Part shown: piece after piece, positions 22,060 to 32,485 of the stretch | Position numbering within the stretch: position 1 is the first letter of the stretch | Layout of the letters: each line of letters begins with the position of its first letter | Source: Euprymna scolopes | Lineage: Eukaryota; Mollusca; Cephalopoda; Sepiida; Sepiolidae | Length of the DNA: 49,675 nucleotides | Reading direction: 5' to 3' | Assembly: GCA_024364805.1 (NCBI GenBank) | Contig: CM044502.1 | Location: forward strand, 47,244,942 to 47,294,616 | Notes under the pieces: generated by a model | Told to the model about the DNA's origin: nothing | Seen by the model: only the letters and a program-made list of their open reading frames with translations | Databases searched by the model: none | Position numbers and translations under genes: made by a program

Positions 22060-22660
22060 GAGAAGTAAGTTGTTTCTGTGAATTAGAGGTAAGATTACAG
22101 CAGGAAGTTGTGCAGAAATATGTCTGTAATCATTTTGGCACAGCCTGGCAAACAGAGAGCAGAGACGGAATTTCAAAAGAAAGAGTAGAAAGCTTTCTAG
22201 TATAAAAGGCAAACAGTGGAAGGAACGAGTAAAAGCCATACTGGTATCTGGGGACAATGAATAAGTGGGATTTTGATGACTGTAGAGTCTGTTTGGCATA
22301 TTTACATTAAGGTGGCACAAGTGCAGTAAATTTGTTCGAGCACATTCCTTTGAAAAGCTTGTAAAACAAAAACTGGGCTGGAATATTGCAGCGATAGGAC
22401 AGGGGTTGCAGCTTGATGTTAGATTAGAGGCTTATTTTTTGGATGCTTTCTAAAAGCTAGGGTGGTTGATGCACCAAGCCAGATGTGACAACAATATTCT
22501 AATTCATAGGCGAATGGTTGCCTTGTAGATATATAGGATACTTGTACATAAGAGAAGTTTTCTAGCGTGGTATAGGGAGCCCATCTTTTTCGCAGCAGAC
22601 TTGGCAATATCTTCTATTTATTTGTTGCAATTCATGTTACTTGTGGATTTTAGGCTGAGG
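22060..22660 (-). pseudogene. LINE relic (jockey/CR1-type, other subfamily)
   Basis: The minus strand reads KKMGSLYHARK, TSILYIYKATIRL, a frame change, then YELEYCCHIWLGAS (thumb motif P.MEYC.HIW.GA). A degraded PLS.R..IPAQFLFYKLFKGMCS stretch follows, equal to LSHRR.VASL.L.Y.YFHG.CS. Order and spacing match the C-terminal half of family A, but at lower identity. Multiple frameshifts. Confidence 0.6.
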
Positions 22661-24139
22661 AGTTTGAATAAGTAAATCTGCGTATTATATTGTCGTCTAT
22701 ATGTTTTATAGATGCACGTTTTACAAAATGCGTACCAGAGTATATACACTCTGATGACCATGGTTTTTGTAATCAAACAACAACCTGTTAAATCAGCAGT
22801 TTTATTTAGTTTACAGGGAAGTATGACACGAGGGAGTTGTTGGATCAATATGGACGGTAGTGTGTCGGCTAGCTTCTTATTTTTCTCTGTCTGATTGTCT
22901 TTGTTTTTATATTTAAAATTCCGTTGGTTGAAATTACTGTTGACTTATTTTGACATTCTTGTTTTATTGTATTATCCTTTGTACTTTGAACAATTCCAAT
23001 CCAGGGTTAAATATTTCTCTCTTAATTTAAAAATTCCATAACGTCAGTGTTGTGATATCTATTCTTTTTATATTATTTTTTTTCTATATTTAACTTTACT
23101 TTTTGATTTCTCTAGAGTATTTTTGCATGTCTACTCTCTTTCTTTTGTCAATGATTCAAAATGTTTAACAATATCATAAACCCGTCCCTGTTTGAAATAC
23201 TTTTAGCAATTCCAATCCAGAGGTAAATGCTTCTCTCATTGTTTCATGATCTTGATTCTTCGATAGGAATGTAGGGTTGACTTCATCACCAGCAATCTGA
23301 TTTACATTTGGTTTTGTTCGACTCCAATATTTTCCAGCGTTATCCTTCACCTATACAACTATAGGTAGGATGCAATTAACTACGATAATCTACATCTTGT
23401 ATGATTCTGGGAGGAAAGGAGCTTTGTTGGAGTAGCATTAAATGCAATTATTTCATATTTGACCCCATTCTACAACAGACTGACGGTCATTTCCTAAGGA
23501 TTCAACTATTGCCATCCCTATGTGGGCATTCGTTTGCCCACACGTCTAGAATAAAGTGATAAGTCTATGTTTTCGTATATATTCTATTTGAATATATGTT
23601 AAAATCTTTCTGTAGCTATTCTTGTTTTCGAGTAGAAAAAATAATTCATTAGAACATGGTTTGTGCGTATGTAATACTTAAATGCATATTAAGATTATTT
23701 TTTTAATAGGCTTTTACCAACCGAAATTTTACATTCCATGAGTGTATATTTGTGTTGATTTCAACATTGAATAACTTTTAAAAAAATGCTTTTCAGATTC
23801 CCGCCCCTCTAGCCCACCGCAAAAAAAAAAAGAAATGTTATATTTAGTGAATGGTGGTTTGTGTACGTGTGTGTTCGAAAAGTGGGTTAAAGGCGATTGC
23901 GTGCCATCTCTGCTTGTGCTTGCGTGTAGCGCTCGGAGAGCTAGGACGCATCGACGTTAAACCATCATTATATATTTATGAAGCTAAACACCCTATAAAG
24001 AGTCCATTTTGAGAATTCTTATCAAATATTCATGCAACTGGCTCATCACTTCAGTTTTAGAAACAGTTTTTCAGTGGAAAATCAGAAAATACTAATGGAT
24101 TCCATTCACACATAAAACACATTTACACACAGTATATTA
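22661..24139. other. Intergenic DNA, faint internal duplication
   Basis: CAATTCCAATCCAG followed by GGTAAAT..TTCTCTC occurs at about 22990 and 23213, suggesting an old ~220-bp duplication. A small CpG-richer patch lies at 23890-23960. No gene recognised. Confidence 0.45.
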
Positions 24140-24140
24140 G

Positions 24141-24176
<36 letters not shown>

Positions 24177-24181
24177 TACAC

Positions 24182-24222
<41 letters not shown>
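24140..24222. repeat. (CA)n microsatellite
   Basis: Long CA run with few interruptions. Confidence 0.95.
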
Positions 24223-24623
24223 GGCACATTTAGAACATATTGACGAATACATACATAGATACCTTTATAAGTTGCAATTGATAAATTCCTAAAGTAAATT
24301 GTTTAAATCCTAATTTTCAGGAGCACCCCCCCCTACACACACACATAATATATATTTGTTTATTAGAGAATTTCTTATAGAGTAACAACTGAAAATATGT
24401 GCTTTAATCTTTCTTAGATTAAACTTTTAAAATCTCGCAAGATAACTTCACATGCTTATCTTTTTTAATTTGATCTTTTTACTTGCATTCAGCCCTTAAA
24501 ATGGCAAATTGCAACTACGACGTAAGAGGGCACTGTGAATCAGATTCAAGTTTTGTTACTGGCATCCTAAGTGAAGAGATGTGCAACACGATATTTATTC
24601 ACATTACATTTACATATCTAGAT

Positions 24624-24665
24624 AAAGTCTACATCCACAGGATTTACGCTGTGGATGTAGATTTT
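24624..24665. other. Perfectly stemmed short hairpin, 17-bp arms
   Basis: AAAGTCTACATCCACAG (24624-24640), 8-nt loop GATTTACG, then CTGTGGATGTAGATTTT, with one G-T pair. It is pre-miRNA-like in size but has no other support as an RNA gene. Confidence 0.6.
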
Positions 24666-24737
24666 CTCTAAAGATGTAAAAGATATCAGAGATATATAGA
24701 ATATATCAGCAGTATATTGTAGTTATGTAGAATATAT

Positions 24738-24778
<41 letters not shown>
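24738..24778. repeat. (TA)n microsatellite, left of hammerhead fold-back
   Basis: TA run with one CA interruption. Together with 25047-25102 it brackets the fold-back element. Confidence 0.93.
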
Positions 24779-24803
24779 TAAGTTATAAAATATATATGGC
24801 GAT

Positions 24804-24856
24804 TAAGCTACACTGAATATTCCGCGTTTCATCCACTCTAGGACTCTTCAGGCTTA
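24804..24856 (-). ncRNA. Type I hammerhead ribozyme, minus strand (mirror copy)
   Basis: Exact inverted copy of 24863-24915 created by the palindrome. The same core and stems are read on the minus strand. Confidence 0.75.
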
Positions 24857-24862
24857 TGCGTG

Positions 24863-24915
24863 TAAGCCTGAAGAGTCCTAGAGTGGATGAAACGCGGAAT
24901 ATTCAGTGTAGCTTA
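24863..24915 (+). ncRNA. Type I hammerhead ribozyme, plus strand
   Basis: Complete minimal hammerhead. Stem I 5' TAAGC (24863-24867); core CTGAAGA (24868-24874); stem II GTCC-TAGAGT-GGAT (24875-24888, one G-T pair); core GAAA (24889-24892); stem III CGC, loop 24896-24905, GTG; then TA and the expected cleavage after A24910 (GUA site); stem I 3' GCTTA (24911-24915) pairs with TAAGC. All invariant core bases (CUGANGA and GAAA) are present. Stem I is only 5 bp and no loop I-II contact is visible, so in vitro activity could be weak. Confidence 0.8.
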
Positions 24916-25046
24916 ATCGCCATATATATTTTATAACTTACTAACTTGCTCTACCTACGTATTGAGCAGTTTTGAAGTAAATACTTAAAGTTTACGCATA
25001 AAGTTATACTTTCGTATATTAATTTTATGTGAGTAAATTAAGTAGT

Positions 25047-25102
<56 letters not shown>
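25047..25102. repeat. (TA)n microsatellite, right of hammerhead fold-back
   Basis: TA run with one TG interruption. It passes into a G-run (25110-25117). Confidence 0.93.
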
Positions 25103-25107
<5 letters not shown>

Positions 25108-26089
25108 GGGGGGGGGTAAAAAACTTTATTATAGTTATGAAAAAGGGAAGACTGAGTTTTTTGGTATCCATGATAAAAAGAAGGACGGAGGGAAAATATT
25201 TAATGAAGGTAAAGAAAAAAATATATATATAAATAAAAATAGATAACGGGGTAGCGTCGGCTGACCAGGTTTCGCCCTCACTTTTCAAAAGCCAAATCCA
25301 GGGTTTTCTTTTTTTAAATATTTTATTATTATAGGGAAACGAATTTAAACGTGAGGAGCAACTGAAATAAAATCAATTTATCGGTTTTTATAGGGTTTAT
25401 AGAATTCTGAATGCAATCGTACTTTAATTTTGGGATAGAAGGAGCCGCATGGCCCTGCACAGTTTTAAAATATGCTTCCATACATTTTGATTTATGCAGA
25501 TTTCATATTTATTATTATAGTGCCAATTCTTGATCGAATATTATATTGTACCTAATATATAAAAGATTTTTAAAAAATGACTCGGATACCATCAGCTAAA
25601 ATCAAAACTAAAGCATTTAATGCGCCAACTGCGTTCCTTTGCGCTTGATTAATCGACAGATAGACAGGAAAGATTTAAAATTAAACCACTTCAAGCTATG
25701 AATGTATTTGCGCATGTGCAAAAGTAATAGAAATATGTTGGCAAGTTGGAATCAACATTTTGCATTTCAACTTGCCAACATATTTTGTATGCGTTGTTCA
25801 TCCATCCAAAGAAAAAAATTACTTGTTATAAAACATCTTTGGTGTGATTGCTATTTCCTGTTTATTTCAGTGTTATGCGACCAGTAGTTTAAGAGTTTAT
25901 CAGTTAAATATTTACACACAGACCCACACACGTACATATATCTACTGTTTTATTTACATAGATTTGTAGAGATTTTATATTTCTATGAATATTTTTATAT
26001 ATGAGATTTATTTTGTAACTCCTTCAAATATTTATTTTAATGTATTCATTTATTTATTTTGCATTATTAAACTCAAACAAGGCATACTG
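25103..26089. other. Intergenic DNA with one strong hairpin
   Basis: No gene recognised. See the separate entry for the 25731-25785 hairpin. Confidence 0.5.
25731..25785. other. Perfect 18-bp-stem hairpin
   Basis: AAATATGTTGGCAAGTTG (25731-25748) and its exact inverse (25768-25785) around a 19-nt loop. Size resembles a short pre-miRNA or a MITE remnant. Confidence 0.65.
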
Positions 26090-26455
26090 TAACTAAGATG
26101 TAACGGGGCTACTGTGATTAGGGTCAGATTTATAGGAGCCATTCTGAGTGGGGAATTGGGTTGCAAGATATTTCCTCATCTTACGTGTAGATTTCTGTAT
26201 GTTGTTAACGTCGTTGAGACAGGGAGAATGGAGGGAATTCCAAAGGTTTGCAGTCCCAGGAAAGAGACTATTAGATTAGAACTGAAAGTTTACTGGCATC
26301 TGAGGAATTTCAAAGTGAATGGGTGGGATTTTTCTGATAGTTGGGATTGTGGGGGTATTTATGTTGACAGCATATTCCATGGAAACATTTATAAAACAAG
26401 CACAGAGATTTTTTTCTTGATTTTATGTATTTTCGATCTATGTTTTTTTTATTTG
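26090..26455 (-). pseudogene. LINE C-terminal relic (CR1/jockey-type)
   Basis: Minus strand: CLFYKCFHGICCQ, then HPFTLKF, then TANLWNSLHSPCLNDVNNIQ and KSTRKMRKYLATQ. This is the LINE C-terminal order L.Y.YFHG, HP, RTA.LWN.LP..CFP, F+..V...L seen in the 31-kb copy. Frame changes separate the blocks. A 115-codon plus-strand frame over the same bases is only its shadow. Confidence 0.65.
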
Positions 26456-26725
26456 TGTTAACGATTTTTGTTTAGTGATAAACAATATCAGACCTACCCG
26501 TACTTCAGCGGGAGTCTTTAATAAGTCAAGATGCGGCTAAAATTTAGTACAACTTACTCAGCAATAAAATCTAAGACACAAAATAGTTACAGAACTCATA
26601 TACAGCTTGCTTTTAACATTACATGGTCAAATCCCTCAAAACTGCCTGGATACTTGCTGACTTGTTTAGATAGAGGTTGAGCGGTGAATTTACTTTAGAA
26701 ATCATTATTCGATCATTTAAAACAG

Positions 26726-27115
26726 TTTATCATGCTTAATTTTGAAATAGGATTTCAATTGGTCTGTCACGCTTAATTTTGAAATAGCATTTTCATTGAT
26801 CTGTCATGCATACATTTGAAATAGCATTTTCATTGTTCTGCCATGCTTGAATTTGAAATAGCATTTCTAGTTGCATCCAAAAAGCTATATAAAAAGCTCT
26901 ATCTGTAAGCTAGTCACGCGTAAGTTTCAAATAGTATTTCTGTTGATTAATTTCAATATATGTATTCATATATCTACATCACAAGCATTATCCATTGATC
27001 TATCATGCTTATGTTCATAATAACATTTCTATCGGTCTGTCATGCTTAAATTTTAAATAGCATTTTCACGCATCTATATGACAGCCTATCTCCATTGGTC
27101 TGTCATGCATATGTT
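26726..27115. repeat. 37-bp minisatellite, left part
   Basis: Four regular 37-bp units begin near 26726, 26763, 26800 and 26837 (TCTGTCATGCTTAATTTTG, then AAATAGCATTTTCATTG). Less regular units continue to about 27115. The array resumes after a LINE insertion. Confidence 0.85.
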
Positions 27116-27735
27116 GTTTTTTTGTTTTTTTAACAAAGAGATCATCACTTACCAAGGCCTGGAGACCATCTGAGGATAATGGTTAATGTGTGTACGGTAG
27201 TCATTGGGACAGTAACGTTGTAATCATTAGTTGTGGATATTTGGTATAATTGTATTTTTTAAGGGGACGGTTCAATAAGAACTTGTTTACATTGAACTTG
27301 AAGACGATAATACTGTAGTCAGCTGGAAAGCAGACCAGTGGAAGAGAACTCCGCAGGCAGACAGTTCTAGGAAATAACATTTGTTCATAGAATCCACGCT
27401 TACCGATACCCATAGAGAGTGGGCAAAATTATTGAAAGTGATTTTGGTTAGAGTGTTTTTGTGAAAGAATGGCAAGGAATGACCATAAATTGGGACTCAG
27501 ACGAGTACTTATCATAAAAATAATGATAGAGCAGAGACAAGCTCACAACATCTCTTCTGTAGGAAAGAGGCTGCAAATAAGAGAAAAGGGCATCACCTAC
27601 TAGATTATGAAGTCGATTTTGAAGTTTGTCAAGGCAGGATAGGCTGCTCCGAGCAACTCCTGCTTAGATGGGGAAACAGTACTTCATCCTCGGACGTAGT
27701 TGGCTCCTATACAGGTAGAGGATTGCATAAATAGC
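27116..27735 (-). pseudogene. LINE family A copy inserted in the minisatellite
   Basis: Minus strand: AILYLYR (DAILYLYKSQ), a degraded YC..I.AGVARS, SCLDKLQNRLHNLVGDALFS, LQPLSYRRDVVSLSLLYHYF, then with frame changes SFTKTLTKITFNNFAHSL and FQLTT..FKFNVNKFLLNRPL. The 3' UTR and tail ATTATCCTCAGATGG follow, then GGCCTTGGTAAGTGATGA and poly(A) at about 27116-27131. It is truncated at its 5' end within the palm/thumb region. Non-functional. Confidence 0.8.
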
Positions 27736-27930
27736 ATTATTCTTGGTATATCATTCTTAAGTTTGAAATAGCATTTTCGATACTTTGTCATGCTTAATAT
27801 TTAAACAGCATCCTTACATGCATCCATGTAATATGATAGGTCCTGTCTATTCGTCTCTCACGCTTAAGTTTTAAGTAGAATTTCAGTTTGTCTGTCACAA
27901 TTCAAATTGAAATAGTATTTTCATCATTGA
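27736..27930. repeat. 37-bp minisatellite, right part
   Basis: TTTGAAATAGCATTTTCGAT, TTTGTCATGCTTAATATTTA and TTGAAATAGTATTTTCATC continue the array of 26726-27115. Confidence 0.75.
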
Positions 27931-28301
27931 ATATCGACGATATCAGTTCCTTTAATTTGTCTTCCTCTCTCTTTTTTCTTTTAGACTTCATTTCTGATAA
28001 ATAAGTTGAACAATTATGATATGGGCGTTAATTGGTTATTTTGTTGCTACACCTTAGAGCATCACCACGGGGGGTTAATTGCTGGAGAAAGAAACAGAGT
28101 TAATGGCCCTAAAAACCCCATGATTCTCTCAACAAAATTGGAACCAAACTGGGAAAAACTTAACTCCACAACTCCAGACAAGACAGTTTGAAAGAAATAA
28201 ATAAACAATAAAAAACAAATATTGAAATCGAAATATTCAATATGTTACATTTCTAAGCATCAATAAAAACTTTGGCTTAAACATATATTAATCATTATTA
28301 G

Positions 28302-28352
28302 AGCTATGACAAGAAAATATTCTTTTCATTGTTTTGACTCTCGAGTATATAT
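28302..28352 (+). repeat. Dispersed repeat, copy 2 (abuts Tc1)
   Basis: Homologous to 17216-17270. The Tc1 fragment starts right after its TATATATC end. Confidence 0.6.
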
Positions 28353-28353
28353 C

Positions 28354-29331
28354 TGACACTCCTCAAATTAGTGTGAATGGCTGTCACATCAGAATGACGC
28401 TTCTTCTGAAGGCAATACACAAGAAAGCCCGCAAACAGTTTGCTGAACACATGTCAACAAAGCCCATAGATTACTGGAACCATGTCCTATGGTCTGATGA
28501 GACGAAATTTAATTTGTTTTGGTTCTGGTGGCCTTAAGCATGCGTGGTGGCGACCAGGTGAGAAGTACAAAGATATGGGTCATGCCTACAGTCAAGCCTG
28601 GTGGTGGGAATGCCATGGTCTGGGGCTCCAGGAGTGCTCCAGGTATTGGAGAGTTACATTTCATTGAGGGAAATGTGGACTACAACATGTACTGTCAAAT
28701 ACTGCAGCGGAGCATGATCCCCTCCCTCCAGAACCTAGGTTGCAGAGCACTGTTCTAGCATGATAATGAACACACATCCAAGACAACCACTGCTTTACTG
28801 AAGAGGCTGAGGGTAAAGGTGATGGACTGGCCAAGCATCTCTTCACAGTTGAACCTAATAAGCATGTCTCAAAACTGGAACCCAATAGAACATCTTTGGG
28901 GCATGCTTTAGGAGAAGGTGGGGGTGCGCAAAGTCTCAAATATCCGCCAGCTCCACGACGTCATAATTGAAGCTTGTAAGAGCATTCCAGTGGCTACATG
29001 TGAAGCTCTGGTAAACTCTATGCCCAGGAGAGTAAAGGTAGTTTTTGATAATGATGGTGGCCACATAAAATATTGAAAGTTGACATGTTGTATATTAATA
29101 TTGATAACTTTTCATAAGGGGTGTACTCACTTTTGTTGCCAGGGATTAAGCTTTTAATGGCCATATCTTGGGTTATTTGGGGGGGGGGAAATAAATTAAC
29201 TTTGTTATTTATGCTGCAGACAGACTACTTTTTATAGTGTCAAAAACTCATTTTTTCAGCGTTGTTCCATGAAGAGATATACTTAAATATTTTAAGAAAT
29301 GTGAGGGGTGTAGTCACTTGTGTGATACACG

Positions 29332-29333
<2 letters not shown>
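28354..29333 (+). mobile_element. Tc1-like DNA transposon, 5'-truncated
   Basis: Includes the catalytic part of a Tc1 transposase relic and a typical 3' flank GGGTGTACTCACTTTTGTTG. The right TIR region (GAGGGGTGTAGTCACTTGTG then TGATACACGGTG) ends at TA. The left TIR and N-terminal HTH are missing; the left edge abuts a dispersed repeat at TATATATC. The right end opens into (TA)n, consistent with TA-targeted insertion. Confidence 0.88.
28366..29078 (+). pseudogene. Tc1 transposase relic (DD34E), N-terminus missing
   Basis: Reads CHIRMTLLLKAIHKKARKQF, YWNHVLWSDETKFNLF (first catalytic D in WSDE), then with frameshifts KHAWWRPGEKYKD, PTVKPGGGNAMVWG, GIGELHFIEGNVDYNMYCQI, SMIPSLQNLGCRALF-stop-HDN (second D), HTSKTTTALLKRLRVKVMDW, a region where SPDLNPIEH is disturbed by extra residues before NPIEHLWG (catalytic E), then VSNIRQLHDVIIEACKSIPV and NSMPRRVK..FDNDGGHIKY-stop. 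The family normally has ~340 residues; about the first third is lost. Residues DPK are missing after HDN. Dead copy. Confidence 0.85.

Positions 29334-29423
<90 letters not shown>
29334..29423. repeat. (TA)n microsatellite
   Basis: About 45 TA units beginning at the Tc1 right end. Confidence 0.97.
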
Positions 29424-29425
<2 letters not shown>

Positions 29426-30225
29426 GCACGTGTGTGTGATTGTGTGTGTATAATCCTATATCTTTATATATATACATATAAGTATAATGAATGAATGACA
29501 AAAGACTATATTCCAAAGTTTATGATGTTGACCATCTTATAATTTATTCCTCTAATTCAATTGACATTTACAATTCTTGACGAAGTCAATCACTTAATTA
29601 TTATATCAATCAGTGAATCTATTTTTCCTTTAACTCATCGGAAGAAAAAGCAACAATCAATCCATCAATACGAAATAAAGTGCATTTTGACATGATTTTA
29701 AATCCGAAAATTGGAAGAGAAGCTGTAAATACCTCATAATATGTTTCCATTACGCCATTTTGAATCTAAAGATACGTCAAGATACGTCGAATAAGCTAAC
29801 TTCTTTTGATTTTCCTGAAATTAGATCACATTTTGCATTCATGAAAGCATAAAACACATCCATCTTCGCCTATAAAAATTAAACGAGTAGAAACTCTCAT
29901 AGCTTAAAGAAGTCAAAATTTATAGTTTAAATAAATAAACTTACTTTCGTTTTTAAACGAAACTGGTGTCCGATAATAATTATGGTTAAAAATACATTAA
30001 ATAAATCAACTTCATATGATATTTCTAAATAGGACAATTAAAACAATTTTATAGCAAGAAACGATAAGATAGATATAATTATTAAAATAATAGATGGTCT
30101 TGAATTTAAAATGCAAATAACATTACTTCTTGAGTTTAAACTGTTTAAATAAATAGTATATATCTATAAAGATATCATGCTGGAATAAAATCATGTAAAT
30201 TCTGTTTTCATTATGAAAATAAATT
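29424..30225. other. AT-rich intergenic DNA, no gene
   Basis: Nothing recognised on either strand. Confidence 0.5.
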
Positions 30226-30421
30226 TGTACCTTTTGTACATATTAATCAAACTGAGTTCGATTAGATACACCCGAAGAAGGTCGAAGGTTATATCGACCG
30301 AGGCATTGTGAAAATCACACTCAAGATGAGAATAGTAGCCCAATGCATCCAAATAATACGAATAACCAATCCTCATCTCAAAAATTCAAAAACAGTGTAC
30401 CTTTTGTACATATTAATCAAA
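30226..30421 (+). mobile_element. 5'-truncated tRNA-SINE with 26-bp TSD
   Basis: 30252-30395 is the 3' part of the SINE seen at 17440-17813 (ACACCCGAAGAAGGTCGAAG, TTGTGAAAATCACACTCAAG, CCAAATAATACGAATAACC, then CAATCCTCATCTC). It has no tRNA head. A perfect 26-bp direct repeat, starting TGTACCTTTTGTACATATTA, brackets it at 30226-30251 and 30396-30421. It shows the normal orientation of the family's 3' tail. Confidence 0.87.
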
Positions 30422-30426
30422 TTGTG

Positions 30427-30476
30427 AACAAACAAACAGACAAACAAACAAACAGACAAACAGACAAACAGACAGG
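30427..30476. repeat. (ACAA/ACAG)n tetranucleotide repeat
   Basis: Mixed CAAA and CAGA tetranucleotides immediately after the SINE's right TSD. Confidence 0.9.
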
Positions 30477-30778
30477 AATACGGTCTTATTATATTAGATT
30501 ACATACACATACTGAATCATACTATATAGATTTGATCTTCCTGCAAGTTTATCAAAATTAATCCCGTCTTTAAGACTCACAATACACACCCATTGTATTA
30601 TTCTCGTGTCATTTAATTCAGTAAGGGACAAATACTATTGGAAAAGGTATGATCCTAGTATAAATGTTAATACTTCATTATGATATAATTAAGAACAGAA
30701 TAGGGCAAAATAAATTAAACTAATAATTAAAACATATTTACTAAAATATATTAAATAAAAAGTTGGAAAATTGATATT

Positions 30779-30781
<3 letters not shown>

Positions 30782-30856
<75 letters not shown>
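30782..30856. repeat. (TA)n microsatellite
   Basis: Uninterrupted TA run of about 37 units. Confidence 0.97.
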
Positions 30857-30859
<3 letters not shown>

Positions 30860-31116
30860 ACAGAAAATCTATAATTAAATAAAAATGAACATTATTAGAG
30901 ATAATGTGTGCGGTCCTAGTTTTTTTTTCAGAAAGATAAAGAGAAAACAATATGGCTGACGAGAGTCTAACATTATTGACCATTAACTAGTCCCCTTTAT
31001 GTTAGGCTTGAAACCGACGGTACTAATGTTTTTCTGACATTCTATACAGTTATATATAGTATTTTTGTTGATTAATTTCAATTTAAAATAATTTCTTCAA
31101 TGATATAAATGCAAAA

Positions 31117-31117
31117 T

Positions 31118-31158
<41 letters not shown>
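31117..31158. repeat. (TG)n microsatellite
   Basis: Uninterrupted TG run with a GAGTGAGAG tail. Confidence 0.95.
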
Positions 31159-31159
<1 letters not shown>

Positions 31160-31258
31160 TGAGAGAAAGAGTTCGTTCCTTATAGACTCGGAAACGGTTG
31201 AACAGATTTTCTTTAACATTTACAGAACTTTAGTGTATAAGTCTGGGAGTGATCTTAG

Positions 31259-32191
31259 TTAAGTTTTGTCTCAGAATACCCCATCCTGGGCCCAACTCTT
31301 TTCCTGATCTACATTAATGATCTTCCAAATCACACCCTTACATCATTTGTAGACATTTATGCTGACGACACTACCATTTATGGTAGCACATCTAAGACAG
31401 TAAACGACCAAGTTCTCTCCAATTCTCTCTCCTCTGATCTTGAGCATGTAGTACAATGGGGAAAGGAGTGGCTGGTTACTTTTAATGCATCTAAAACCAA
31501 GCTTCTCTCTTTACATCATCAACATTCTGATCCACATCTGGCATCAATTGAAATGAATGGCTCTCGTCTTCAGGAGGCCTCAAGTTTTGACAAGCTTCTG
31601 GGCTTGACCATTACTCCTGATCTTAAATGGAACACGTACATCAAATCTGTTGCCAAGGCCGCTGGAAAAATGGTGGGATCTTTCTATCGATCCAGTAGAT
31701 ATCTCACTGCTGATGCAATTCTCTATCTATATAAGAGCCAGGTACGTCCAAGGATGGAATACTGTTGCCACATCTGGGCAGGAGCTGCTAGAAAGGACTT
31801 GTCCTGCCTTGATAGAGTTCAAAATAGACTTCGTAGCCTCGTAGGAGATGTCCTTTTCTCTTCCTTGCAACCTCTATCTCACAGAAGAGATGTTGCGAGT
31901 TTGTCTCTGATGTATCGTTATTTTCATGGAAAGTGTTCGACTGAGCTTCAATCTATAGTCCCCCCTCTCAAAACTTTCACAAGAAACACTCGTCTAGCTG
32001 TAAACACTATTAATAATTCCCCCCACCCTTTATCTGTGCCTAAACCTAAACGTAGATTCCATGAACAAAGCTTTTTTATAAGAACTGCACGCCTGTGGAA
32101 TTGTCTTCCGTTTTCCTGCTTTCCGGCTGACTACAATATGGTTGTCTTCAAGTCTAACGTAAATAAGTTCTTGACGAGCCGTTCCATATAA
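31259..32191 (+). pseudogene. LINE reverse transcriptase, C-terminal 311 codons, still open
   Basis: Would copy LINE RNA into DNA at a nicked target if complete; here only the C-terminal part exists. From ~31282: ILGPTLFLIYINDLP (RT palm), FVDIYADDTTIYG with the YADD catalytic pair at 31358-31369, LEHVVQWGKEWLVTFNASKT, then LLGLTITPDLKWN, KSVAKAAGKMVGSFYRSSRY, ILYLYKSQVRPRMEYCCHIW, LDRVQNRLRSLVGDVLFSSL, LSHRRDVASLSLMYRYFHG, RTARLWNCLPFSCFPADYN, VVFKSNVNKFL, then stop. The frame is uninterrupted, unlike every sibling copy. It lacks a start, the endonuclease and the first RT blocks (a full protein would be several times longer), so it is not a working gene. An internal Met at 31553 opens a 212-codon subframe of no special meaning. 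Confidence 0.9.
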
Positions 32192-32325
32192 GTTATCAAA
32201 TTTAACAAATTTTCATTACTAATGATTATTATATTGTCCAATTTCTACTGTACACTCTTTAACACTTATCCTTGAGTGGCCTCTTGGCCTTGATAATGAG
32301 TTGATACCTATGAAAAAAAAAAAAA
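31277..32325 (+). mobile_element. LINE family A, best-preserved copy (5'-truncated)
   Basis: A jockey/CR1-type non-LTR retrotransposon. It contains the C-terminal ~300 residues of the reverse-transcriptase protein in one open frame (see 31259-32191), a ~120-bp 3' UTR, the family tail AACACTTATCCTTGAGTGGC then CTTGGCCTTGATAATGAG, and poly(A) ending near 32325. The endonuclease and N-terminal RT are absent. Six or more other copies in this window are more decayed, so this is one of the younger insertions. Confidence 0.92.
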
Positions 32326-32485
32326 GAAAAAGTCCAATGTGAACAAGTTCTAATTGAATCGTCCCCCTAAGTAATCCAAGTTTCAAAATTCCCACTGTTT
32401 ACTATGCTAAAATCACAATGACTAATGTATACCTATTAACCCTTATCCTCGAGTGGCCTCTGGGCCTTGATAAGTGGTGACACCC

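Larger units (their letters stand above)
24779..25046 (+). mobile_element. Hammerhead-bearing fold-back element (Penelope/retrozyme-like)
   Basis: 24779-24856 and 24863-24940 are perfect 78-bp inverted arms around the 6-nt loop TGCGTG. A further ~106 bp of single-copy tail (TACGTATTGAGCAG, AAGTTTACGCATAAAG, GTGAGTAAATTAAG) runs to the right-hand (TA)n. The tail and outer arms recur at 34917-35072. Each arm holds a complete hammerhead ribozyme, one per strand. Hammerheads of this layout are known from Penelope-like retroelements and metazoan retrozymes, and Penelope copies often have inverted terminal parts. That assignment is inference, since no coding region is present. Confidence 0.8.

Noticed and set aside
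23880-23965. CpG-island promoter
   Set aside because: Slightly CpG-richer for under 100 bp, with no adjacent exon or promoter elements.
26114-26461. 115-codon plus-strand gene
   Set aside because: The opposite strand carries LINE C-terminal motifs in order; the frame is a shadow.
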